Below are positions 25,601-35,390 of a stretch of DNA of 64,000 nucleotides, one piece after another. The notes under the pieces were generated by a model. That model did no database searches. It had not been told where the DNA came from and was given only the letters and a program-made list of their open reading frames with translations. Source of the DNA: Amphirosellinia nigrospora (lineage: Eukaryota > Ascomycota > Sordariomycetes > Xylariales > Xylariaceae); contig SCHM01000007.1 of the NCBI GenBank assembly GCA_004123355.1, positions 1,054,001 to 1,118,000 of the forward strand, given 5' to 3'. Positions within the stretch are counted from its first letter, which is position 1. The number at the start of each line of letters is the position of its first letter. A program made the position numbers and the translations under genes.

Positions 25601-26589
25601 TTTCGAGTTATATTATATCTTTATTATAGTTCTAACTTTTAGTCTTTATTTAAATATATTTCCGTTTCTATAAAATATTTTTAAGCAACTTATAGTTAAT
25701 ATTTTTTATTATTGCGTTCTTCGTTATAGTTATCATTATTAATAGATATAAGAAAATATATAAAACTAAGTTTATTTTTCCGGAAATATATTGAACGTTA
25801 AGCTAAAATTATAATATACGTTAATATTATTATTAGCTTTATATTAAGCTTAATAATATTTTAGATTTATTTAGTTAATAATTTTCATTATTATTTAATA
25901 ATTAACAAATATGACTATTAAAATTATAGCCTATTTATATTAAATAAAATATTTCTAGCTTTATTGTATTATATTAATATTTGGTATTAAATAAACATTA
26001 TTTAAAAATAAAATAAGCTGTATTAAATTAATAGCTAATTGTTGTTTATTTTACCTTTTATTTATATCAAAAACAGTTATTTTATATATATATATATATT
26101 TTTAAAGCGTTTAATTTAATAAAATACAATTTAAATAGGTTTTAATATATATAGTAGTTTATATCCGTTAATTATTTTTATAGATTAAAAAGTTCTACTT
26201 GTTTTTTTGAAATCTTCAATATAATTTTCGTTGTTTATTTTTTTCGGGCTATAATAATACATAGGATAGTTTTCGTTTTATATATATTAGCTAATAATTT
26301 GGTTTTTTTTATAAAAAAAAAGCTTTTATTAGTATTATAAAATAAATTTGTTTAAAAAACTAATTATACCAATATATATTTAAATATTATTAGATTTTTA
26401 AAGCTCTGTTAGTTTAGCTATTGTTTTTATGTAGTTATTTGTTATTATTAATTTATAATTATTTATTATGAATTTTAATAATTTTACTGCTAAATATATT
26501 ATAAATAATTCATTACTTGTTAACTTTAGATTAATTTATTACATATATTTAAAATAGCTTTTATATAATAGAAATATTTTTTTAATTAT
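22686..26589. other. Mutated relic DNA, homologous to 27965-30140
   Basis: 3.9 kb, no gene. From about 23140 to 24660 it aligns by eye, same orientation, with 27965-30140 (shared landmarks include the TTTATATATATTA blocks, GTTAAATATTAA endings, and ATAAACTATAAATATTATYC near 24540 and 30025). The rest shows no partner I can identify. This block keeps slightly more CA/TG than 13650-22457. Confidence 0.65.
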
Positions 26590-26795
26590 TGTTGCAGTTC
26601 ACACAAAATAGAAGGCGTGGCTCCAAAATAGTTTTTATTCGTAGCTGAATCTACAAGTAAGGAAGGAGCGTGTATGTGAGGAACCTGCGCAGCAGGTTCC
26701 GAGCTAAATACTGTGGTGTGGCCCCGCAGGGGCCACAGCCACAGGGATTGCGGGTGCTGTGGCACCAGCCATTTGGCTGGCCACCACCCGTAACT
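26590..26795 (-). repeat. Solo LTR, family B
   Basis: 206 bp GC-normal island starting TGTTGCAGTTCACAC and ending CCCGTAACT on the plus strand. Flanks ATTAT (26585-26589) and ATTGT (26796-26800) form a 5-bp target duplication with one G/A difference. Minus orientation is inferred because that strand shares AGTTACGG, a GTATTTA box, CTTCCTT and TGTAGATT, and a TGTGTGAA end with the LTR at 40746. It contains two perfect 9-bp-arm palindromes with spacer GCA (26680-26700 and 26717-26737). Confidence 0.82.
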
Positions 26796-27158
26796 ATTGT
26801 TTTAAAATAAATAATAATATTATTTATATATAATATGTATATAAATCGTTATATATAGCTAGGGCTATTTTTAATTTTATTAACGTTATATATAATATTT
26901 TTCGTTCTTTAAGCGATATAATTACTATTTATTATAATAATCCGGTTGTATTAGAAACTAATAATAAAAATTTGTATAATTTATAATTATTATAAAATAA
27001 TATTTTTAAACTCGTATAATAATAGCTTTTAAAATAAACGATAAATAATAATTTAAAACTATTATTTATTTAATAATAGCAAATCGATTATGATTTATTA
27101 TTTATATTTTATTAACTGTTTTTCATATTATAAAATATTAAATATTTAAATAGCGTTA
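26796..27158. other. Mutated relic DNA
   Basis: About 360 bp of AT-rich DNA without gene or recognisable repeat between an LTR and a foldback element. Confidence 0.7.
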
Positions 27159-27950
27159 ACGTACCACACAACCATCCTGGCCACACAAGCATGCTGGCCA
27201 CTTAGGCTTGGCATTTTACTAAAATTATAATAACTTTACGGAACTAAGCTTAATCGGGAAATAATTTATAGAGTTAATATATAACTATTTTAGTATATAA
27301 ATATAATTTTTTTAATTTTTACGCTAGCTTAATAAGGTTATATACCCGGTTTTTAAAAATAAGCTAAAAATAAGCTAAATAAAACCTTAGTGTATACTAG
27401 CGTATTTTTACTAAAGTTTTGGAAAAATTTAGATTTATTACGTTTTTTATATATATATATATTTTTTCTGAACTTTTTAACGTAGGTTTAGTATTTATTT
27501 TTATTTTTTAAAGTGTAAAATTTTATTATTTTTTTTATTTTTTAATTTTTTTAATTTTTTTTATTTAATTTTTTACATTTTTTTATACTTTAAAAAATAA
27601 AAGAAATACTAAACCTAGCTTAGAAAATTCGAAAAAATATATAAAGTATAAAAAAACGTACTAAATCTAATTTTAATTTTTTAAAATTTTAAATAAAATT
27701 ATACGCTAGTACTAACTAGGATTTTATTTTAGTTTTATTTTTAGCTTACTTAAAAACCGGGGTATATAACCTTATTAAGCTAGCGTAAAAAATTAGAAAA
27801 ATTATATTTATATACTAAATATAGTTATATATTAACCCTATAAATTATTTCCCGATTAAGCTTAGTTCCGTAAAGTTATTATAATTTTAGTAAAATGCCA
27901 AGCTTAAGTGGCCAAGATGGTTGTGTGGCCAGGATGGTTGTGTGGTACGT
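27159..27950. mobile_element. Foldback (long terminal inverted repeat) element, TA-flanked
   Basis: 792 bp that is close to one palindrome: the left half from ACGTACCACACAACC is repeated inverted in the right half ending GGTTGTGTGGTACGT. Both ends abut TA (27157-27158 and 27951-27952), as expected of Tc1/mariner-type (pogo/Fot1-like) transposition. The termini carry short direct repeats of the CCACACAAnCATnCTGG type. It has no room for a transposase, so it is non-autonomous. Both arms are of subtype A (CCTGGCCACACAAG, GGGAAATAAT, AAGGTTATATACCC). The centre is a long T-rich/A-rich snapback. Confidence 0.85.
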
Positions 27951-30150
27951 TAGTTTATTTGTATGTATTATTTTGCTTTGGTAATGTATTTATTTAAGAT
28001 TATTTATTAAGTTTTACTTTTTAATTTTAAAAATATACGGCCGGGCTATAGCAATGATTTAATTTTATTAAATTTTTATTAGTTTTATTTATATTATAAA
28101 ACTTTGTTTATATATTTTATATATATTACATTTCATGTTTTTTAATATTATTTTTAGTACTCCGTATATATAAGTTAGTTATATATATATCATTATTTTT
28201 AGATTAAATAAACTTTTTTTAAAAAATATTAAGCGTTAAAAAAATAATTTTTCTAACATATTATGTTTATATTTATTTTTTATTATTGCCATTTTAACGT
28301 TTTTTAGTAACCCTTTTTAAAACTAATATAGTTATAATATTATCTATTAAATTAAACTTTTACGTAAACTATAAATTTTTCTTAATTATTATAGCGATTA
28401 TAATAATATTAGGTTTATTTATGTGATTAATAAAATTTTTTATATAATTTTATAATAATTTTATTTTTTTATTTATATTTAATTCAAATTAGCTTATTTA
28501 TATAATTAATAATAAAAATAAGTCTTAAACTTCGTTTGAATAGTATTATTATTAAAATATTAATTTTTTTAGTTCGAAAATATAGTTTTATATAGAACTT
28601 TAATATTTTAATCCGGAAATTTTATATATATTATAAAACTATTATTATTACTGCTATAATAGCTTAAAGTTATATTCAATTTGTTTTATTTAATTATAAA
28701 TAGAATCGGTAAACTATTATGTAATTTTATTATAATAATTTAGCTTAAAAGTTAATATTACTATTATATTTTATTTAAAAATTTATTTTGAATAATATAT
28801 TTCGCCGAAGTTTATTTATTAGCTATATTTATTATTTTAATTAAACTATTTTTATTTATATTATTTATAGTTGTTTTTAAATAAATATTAAAACAATACA
28901 TTTTATTAAATTAATTGTTTTATTAATATTATTTATATGTGAGGTTTGTTTTGTTTATATTTATACTTTTAACATAAACCTTATAATTTATTTATAGTTT
29001 ATTAATATTATTAAATAATTTATATTAAAATATATTATTACGTTTTATACTTTTTATTTTATTTATATATTTATGTTTATATATTAATATGAAACTAAAT
29101 TTAAATCATAATAAAATTATTATTTATGTTATATATAATAGTACTAGACATTTTATTTAGTACAAAAATATTTATTTTCAAAAACTTTATTTAATAAAGT
29201 TTATTAATTTTAATGTTATTTATCGGTTTATTTAAAAATATGTATTTTAAAATATTATTATATAACATAATAAACTAAAAATTTTATTTTCTTTAAAATC
29301 TTTGCTTATAATCATAATAAATAAAAATTTTTATATTATTCATTAGTTAATTTTAAATAATTATATAAGAAATAATTAAAAAAAGTTAATAATTAGTTTA
29401 TTTTTTTATGAAATATTTTATAAAAATTTTTGTCTTTTCTTTAATTTTATTTATTATAATATAGTTTTAATTTTTTAATTTTTGCTGTTAAAACTAAATA
29501 TTTTAATTCTTGATATTAATATTATTTTATCGTTTATATTAATATATACACTATTTAATATTAATTTATTAAAAATAATATAAATATAATAAAAACGTTT
29601 ATTTTATTTATTATATTTATAATACCTTTCATTATTTTTATAATTTTATTTTTTAAAAGTTTTTATAACCATTACGTAAATCTTATCATTTTTTAGAGCT
29701 ATTATATAAAAATTTTTTTTAATTATATTTGCTATATTATTAATAATTTATTAAAAAAATTTTTTTCTTTCTATATATTTAATATCATATTTTAATTATA
29801 ACAATAATATTTATTAGGATTATTATATTTTAATTCGTACATTTTATTATATTATTATTCGTACGTTTTATTATATTATTATTACATATTTAGTAAATAA
29901 AAATTAATATAAATATTAAATTAATAATGAAAAATTTAAAGACTATAATATTCATTATTTATGAAATTAAATAATATATTAAAACAAAAATAAACTCTAT
30001 TTATTATAATCCAATTTATATTTTATAAATTATAAATATTATCCGACAAAACGTTTGTTTATTTTTTAAAGATATTCAAAAAATGTTTCAACTTATAATT
30101 ATTATTACTATTATAAGTTTATTAAAAGTTTAAATGTAATATATTTAAAA
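27951..30150. other. Mutated relic DNA, direct copy of 23140-24660
   Basis: 2.2 kb, no gene. From about 27965 it follows 23140-24660 in the same orientation, interrupted by AT-rich gaps. The two have diverged mainly by C/T and G/A, consistent with independent RIP of a duplicated repeat. Confidence 0.65.
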
Positions 30151-30278
30151 AGAAGGAGCGAGGAGAAGTGTGTTGTTCTATTGAAGGTGCGAAGCACCTG
30201 TTTGTCATGTCTGGATATGCCTGGCTGGAGCTGGCTGCGCCAGCTGCTAACAGCTGTCATCAGACCGACGGCCCAGCT
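30151..30278 (+). mobile_element. 130-bp GC-rich element, best-preserved copy
   Basis: An unmutated island, AGAAGGAGCGAGGAG to CGACGGCCCAGCT, with related mutated copies at 39541 (minus), 41785 (minus), 49197 (plus) and 55951 (plus). It contains GGTGC/GCACC with spacer GAA (30186-30198) and AGCTGGC/GCCAGCT with spacer TGC (30229-30245). No coding capacity, no A/B box and no LTR ends that I can prove. GGAAGGAGCG is shared with the LTR at 26590, so a distant relation to that family is possible. Class unknown. Confidence 0.75.
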
Positions 30279-30347
30279 ATTTATATATATATATTATAAA
30301 TTAAAATTATATATTTATATTTTTAAAACTTTTAGTTTTTATATATA
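30279..30347. other. AT-rich spacer
   Basis: Short mutated DNA between the 130-bp element and the next foldback; nothing seen in it. Confidence 0.6.
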
Positions 30348-31156
30348 ACGTACCACACAGCATCCTGGCCACACAAGTATCCTGGCCACTTAAGCTTGGC
30401 ATTTTACTAAAATTATAAACTTTACAGAACTAGGCTTAATCGGGAAATAATTTATAAAGTTAATGTATAACTATATTTAGTATATAATATAATTTTTTTA
30501 ATTTTTTACGCTAGCTTAATAAGGTTATATACCCCGGTTTTTAAAGTAAGCTAAAAATAAAGCTAAAATAAAATCCTAGTTAGTACTAGCGTATAATTTT
30601 ATTTAAAATTTCAAAAAAATATAACTAGATTTAGTACGTCTTTTTATACTATATATATATTCTTTTCGAATTTTTTAACCTAGTTTAGTATTCTTTTTAT
30701 TTTTTAAAGTATAAAATATTATTATTGTTTTATTTATTTTTTTATTTTTATTATTTTTATTTATTTATTTTTTTTTATTAATTTTTTTAGACTTTAAAAA
30801 ATAAAAAGAAATATTAAATCTAGCTTAAAAGTTCAAGAAAAATATATATAGTATCAAAAAACGTATTAAATCTAATGTTATTTTTTTAAAATTATGAATA
30901 AAATTATACGCTAGTACTAACTAGGATTTTATTTTAGCTTTATTTTTAGCTTACTTTAAAAACCGGGGTTTATAACGTTATTAAGCTAGCGTAAAAAATT
31001 AAGAAAATTATATTTATATACTATATATAGTTATATATTAGCCCTAAAAATTATCGCCCGATTAGGCTTAGCTTCGTAAAGTTATTATAATTTTAATAAA
31101 CTTTTAAGCTTAAGTGTGCAGCTTACTTGTGTGTGCAAGATGCTTGTGTAGTACGG
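30348..31156. mobile_element. Foldback element with arms of two different subtypes
   Basis: 809 bp, same family as 27159, with TA at both edges (30346-30347 and 31157-31158). The left arm is subtype A like both arms of 27159 (CATCCTGGCCACACAAG, GGGAAATAAT, AAGGTTATATACCCC). The right arm is subtype B like the orphan at 22458 (read inverted: ACACACAAGTAAGCTGCACA, GGGCGATAAT, AACGTTATAAACCCC). The arms therefore pair imperfectly with each other but well with other copies, so the element looks like a recombinant. It encodes nothing. Confidence 0.83.
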
Positions 31157-31239
31157 TAGCTAATAAAATTATATTATGAAAATAATTTAATAAAAATAAT
31201 AATAATTTATAAAATTAAAACTTTAAAAAATTAAAAAAT

Positions 31240-31664
31240 TGTCACGATTGGTGTCCTTTACAGAGGCAAAGCTCCTAGTTGGGGTCCCATTTGTATATTG
31301 ATCGAGTGATAGTGTGGCTCCAGGTGGCGACTGGCAGAGCCCTGGCGGGCACTGCAAGCCAGCCCCACCCCACAGCTATAAGTATTTAGCCCACCACAGA
31401 AACTAGACTTAGTCTTTACTTAATCAACCAACCTAGTATATTGAGAACTGATCTACACAGCCCAAACCGCAATAGTGAAGGCCCGTAGGTTACTCAATAT
31501 AGGTTGACAAGCACGCACAATAGTAGGCTAGATCTAGGATCTAGCGGCTAATTCTATATATAGGGATTTGTGTGTGCACGGTGGGGCTGATCATGTAACT
31601 CTAGGTGGGTCCCGCAGGGACCACTTCCACTGTATCCACTGTATCTGGTCAGCCACCCGTGACT
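31240..31664 (+). repeat. Solo LTR, family A, with another LTR nested inside
   Basis: Ends TGTCACG and CGTGACT, with a perfect 5-bp target duplication AAAAT (31235-31239 and 31665-31669). Without the 207-bp insertion at 31313-31519 its length (about 215) matches the copies at 4447 and 9346. It carries the GGTCCC/GGGACC palindrome with spacer GCA (31608-31622). Confidence 0.9.
31313..31519 (+). repeat. Solo LTR of the gypsy element at 1-2865, nested in a family A LTR
   Basis: 207 bp from TGTGGCTCCAGG to GCACGCACA, nearly identical to the reverse complement of 2660-2865. ATAG flanks it on both sides (31309-31312 and 31520-31523) and occurs once at the equivalent point of the surrounding LTR. 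It proves that the gypsy family inserted after family A and then lost its body by LTR recombination. Confidence 0.92.
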
Positions 31665-32171
31665 AAAATTATAATTTTATAAAAGCTTCTTAAAAATTAA
31701 AAGCTATTTATAAGCTTTACAACTAGTTAACTTTAATTATTTTATTTATATAAATTAAAATATTTTATAAAATTTAATAAATCTCTATAATTAAAAATAT
31801 GTTTTTTATTGATTTAGTTTATTTTTTTACTTTAAATGATTATAATATTATAAACTTATTTACAAAACAAAACCACTACAAACCCGTTTACGTAAAAAAA
31901 ACTACCGCGGACCTATTTATTATAGCAAGCCTATTTATTATTAAAAAATAACGGACTTTTTTTTAAATAAACACTAGCTTTCAAAAATAATAAATTTAAA
32001 AATAATTTAAAGCCGATTATTATTAAAAATAATTCAAAGCTAATTGTTACTAAAAATAAGCCGAAACTAATTGTTAAGCAAAAAATTATAACAATAATAT
32101 TTTTAATTATATTTATTTTTATATTTTTATTTTTAATACCGAATTTTAAAAATAATTTAAGTAAAAAAAAT

Positions 32172-32314
32172 TGTAACGCTATCTTAGAGACACTGTCTCT
32201 AACACAGTGTCTAGTAAGCTAGACACTGTCCTTAAGACGTTGTCTTCAAGACAACGTCTCTACAGACTTAGGTTAAATAATCAACAATCTCAGAATCACC
32301 AGACTGCACGTTAT
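32172..32314. repeat. GC-normal island made of nested inverted repeats
   Basis: 143 bp from TGTAACGCTATC to GCACGTTA, an LTR-like pair of ends without a clear target duplication. Inside are AGACGTTGTCTT/AAGACAACGTCT with a single-base spacer (12-bp arms) and ACAGTGTCTAG/CTAGACACTGT with spacer TAAG, plus further AGACACTG repeats. It is absent from the homologous relics at 35395-36190 and 48640-49190, so it is an insertion. Confidence 0.6.
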
Positions 32315-32686
32315 CCAAAATTGTTAAATATTAAAATTATTAACAGCTTAAATATTAAAATTGTTATATGAAAAAACAATTTATTTTAAAATATATTTAT
32401 ATTTGGAAGAATGATTATATGGTAATATATAAACGTTATATTTTATTTAACATAAATTAAATATAAAATATATAATAATAAAGCTAACTTTTTAAAAAAT
32501 TTTAATAATAAATGTAATTAAAAAACCCAGAAGATAAATAGTTTATGTAGATAATGAACTTATATAAGTTGAAAAAATTAATATTATTATAAAAAACGTT
32601 AAAACTTTTAATAAAAATAAATGTAATATAAATATTAAATATATCTTAGTTACTTGATTATTAAAATACTTTTATAAAAGTTTTTA

Positions 32687-32687
<1 letters not shown>

Positions 32688-32783
<96 letters not shown>

Positions 32784-32787
32784 TATA

Positions 32788-32837
<50 letters not shown>
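32688..32837. repeat. (AAT)n microsatellite, about 150 bp
   Basis: Nearly uninterrupted AAT/TAA trinucleotides with one AATATATAATAT interruption near 32780. Much longer than any other simple array in the window apart from the A-rich tract at 38691. Confidence 0.95.
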
Positions 32838-32839
<2 letters not shown>

Positions 32840-34005
32840 AATAAGCTAAAATAACTTCGTAATACTAAATAAACTTTACGTTAATTTATAAACTATTTAA
32901 ACTGTGCCCGTTATATAAATTTTAAAAATTTTAATATAAAACCTTTATAAAATTAAAAAAAATATAATAAAGTCAATATTCCAAGGAAATGGATTAATAT
33001 TTTATAATATAACTAAACTAATAAAACTAAAAAAAACAAACGTTAATTAGTTTACTTAAAATAAAATAATTTTATAATAAATATAATAATTTATAATAAT
33101 AAACTAATTTGATAAACATATTTTATTTCGTTCAATATATGGATTTAGTTTTAAAATATAAAAAGTATAAATATTTATAATAAATAATGAGTATTTATAT
33201 TTAAATACTTTTATTAAAACTAGCTATTATCTAATAAAATGTAAACTAATATATTAAAACGAACTAATATGTATATAAGAAAATGAATTATAATTATTGA
33301 TAATTTTATTAATAAATTCGCTATGTAAGCTTTTTAAACTACATATAAATATATTTAATTTTATATATTTTAAAGTAAAATTCTTTATTTATAATAAAAT
33401 AACTAGAATTATGTTTATTGAATAAAAATGATACTATGCTTAAATAATTAAAAAGGTTAAATAAAAATAACTATAATTAATAAATATTATAATTTCATTT
33501 AAACTTATACAAAGTTAAATATTAAATAATTTCTATTAATATTGAAGTTTACTATAAAATTAACAAACTATATATTTTAAGTTATAAAAATAAAGCCCTT
33601 TTTTAATAGCTAGTTATTAAAAATATTTTAAAGATAAATTATATAAAAAATGTATTAAGTTTGTTTAAAAATAATATTAATTTTGGTAATAAAAATAAAA
33701 ACAATTTTTTATAGTTATTTATTCAATTTATAAATTAAAAATAATAATATAGTTATTATAATAAACTATAGTAATACTAGAGGCCCCTTAATTCAGGGGC
33801 AAAAATGCTTGTTTTTAGGAACCACGTATTTAGGTTAGTAAGTAAGTTGTAGTTGCCGGTTATGCTAGTTCGCTCCTTCCTAATAAGTTACGTGTAGTAG
33901 AACTGCTATATTTTGATTTCTCAACCGTAGTATCCTGTTTTCCTGCGTAACTACGTAACTGCGTCATAAAAACATTCGGCCGTTTGGTCAATAGCAGCAA
34001 TAGAT

Positions 34006-34407
34006 TTGCCTACAAGTGCAGGCGTCGGCACACGGTATCCTTTACACATCCGCCTCATCAATAGCAGCAATGCACGCTGGAGTTGCACTGTCGCTTTACA
34101 ATTGGACTACGATTTCGAGCCACGGGGCAAGATCAAGGAGTCAGATGTTACGGCGAATAACCAATTCCCACCCTGGGTGAAGAAGACTCACCGCGATATC
34201 AAGATCTTCAAAACGATTTTTGACCCGGGTGAGATTGAAGAAGTTCTCCGGTGGGCACAAGTTGCCATCCTGAATCCCAAACATGACCACGAGCTATCCT
34301 CAATCCCAAACACGACACGAGCTATCCTCAATCCCAAACACGACACGAACTCTACATTCCAGGTGACGGCGCCATCGCAAAGTGTACCAATCTCTGCAAC
34401 GCACTAG
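34006..34407 (+). pseudogene. Captured fragment of a fungal dynamin-type GTPase, copy 2 (open frame)
   Basis: A 133-residue open frame from a TTG codon; there is no ATG at this point. Residues 2-17 (PTSAGVGTRYPLHIRL) correspond to the segment after the P-loop of fungal dynamin/Mx-like GTPases, where family members read TRYPxxLRL. Residues 24-35 (ARWSCTVALQLD) match the following strands, and residues 72-91 (ending RWAQVAILNP) match the F-x-x-x-E-x-x-x-R-R-A-Q-x-A-I-L-N-P helix. The GKSS P-loop and DLPG G3 motifs are missing, so it cannot be a working GTPase. After AILNP the frame runs into the 28-29-bp tandem repeat. Whether it is transcribed is unknown. The family call rests on motif recall; a short unrelated resemblance is possible but unlikely. 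Confidence 0.62.
34267..34351 (+). repeat. 28-29-bp tandem repeat, three units
   Basis: Units at 34267 (29 bp), 34296 (28 bp) and 34324 (28 bp), the counterpart of the four-unit array at 12573. The one-base difference between units shifts frame inside the array. Confidence 0.88.
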
Positions 34408-34417
34408 ACCTTTATCT

Positions 34418-34653
34418 CCTTCGAAGAGAGCCTGAGCTTGCCGACGAGTCTGAGGGAAACCTCATAAGTCAGCTGAAACGTCTGAGGAAAAGGAACCCTT
34501 CGAAGAGAGCCTGAGCTTGCCGACGAGTCCGAGAGAAACCTCATAAGCCAGCTGAAACGTCTGAGGAAAGGAACCCTTCGAAGAGAGCCTGAGCTTGCCG
34601 ACGAGTCTGAGGGAAACCTCATAAGCCAGCTGAAACGTCTGAGGAAAAGGAAC
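34418..34653 (+). repeat. 79-bp tandem repeat, three units
   Basis: Units begin CCTTCGAAGAGAGCCTGAGC at 34418, 34497 and 34575 (79 and 78 bp). One more unit than copy 1, so unit number changed after, or during, transposition. Confidence 0.88.
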
Positions 34654-35390
34654 TCGAAGACCTGAGGAACGCGTTTGTTACGATCGATCCAGAGCCCCAA
34701 GGTCCTCGGAGACCTGAGGACCGCGCTTGAAACACTATAACAAGAAGCAAGGGAACAGGCAGAAGAGGTTATAGACGAACACCCCGTGGAAGATGCGCTG
34801 TACTTGTTACGCCAGTACAACGGCTGATTTTGCGGCGACCGTAGTCTTCTTGGAGGGCAGCTCAGTAGAAGTTGCATTTGAGCAGGGTTTGCGATGGCAG
34901 TACCGGTCTACAACACGAGGATAGTAGATATTTTAGTTGATATCAAATTAAAAGAACAGGAAAGTAGGATAACCATAGGCATAATTGGACGAATAATATT
35001 GAATAATCGGGTTTAGTGCAACGCATAACTATTGAATAATCGGGTTTAATGGAACGTATAAGTATTGAATAATCAGATTTAGTACAAAATCAGATTTAGT
35101 ACAACTTATAACAAGAAAAAAATCAGGAATAGGACCTTATAACTTATTTATATTATACCATTACCTTTAATATGAGTATTTAGCCTTGAATTATTTTATT
35201 AAATTTATAGTTATCCGTATAATAGAGAAAAATGCCGAGGACCGTGTATATACGATGGTAGGTAAAAACAGGGGGGTTCCCAATTCGGGTAAAAGAATTT
35301 CCTATTTAGGATATAAGAGACAAAAATTTTTTTTATCGACCAGAAAACCTTCCTTTCACTCAGTCGTACCTCCTTCATAAAACTCAAGCA

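Larger units (their letters stand above)
31665..33776. other. Mutated relic DNA with a hairpin island and a trinucleotide array
   Basis: 2.1 kb, no gene. 31860-32650 matches 48640-49190 in the same orientation and 35395-36190 in inverted orientation, so it is a relic of a multi-copy element. A GC-normal hairpin island at 32172-32314 and an AAT array at 32688-32837 interrupt it. Confidence 0.68.
33777..35390 (-). mobile_element. Helitron2/Helentron-like non-autonomous element, copy 2
   Basis: 1,614 bp, full-length match to 12077-13649. Terminal CTAG (33777-33780), hairpin GCCCCT/AGGGGC just inside, and TGCTTGAGTTTT at the other end on the minus strand. The inner inverted-repeat copy has lost two bases here (CAAGCA retained). 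It is better preserved than copy 1: at about 15 sites copy 1 has A where this copy has G. It has three 79-bp units instead of two and three 28-29-bp units instead of four. It lies between the two inverted relic arms 31860-32650 and 35395-36190. Confidence 0.72.
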
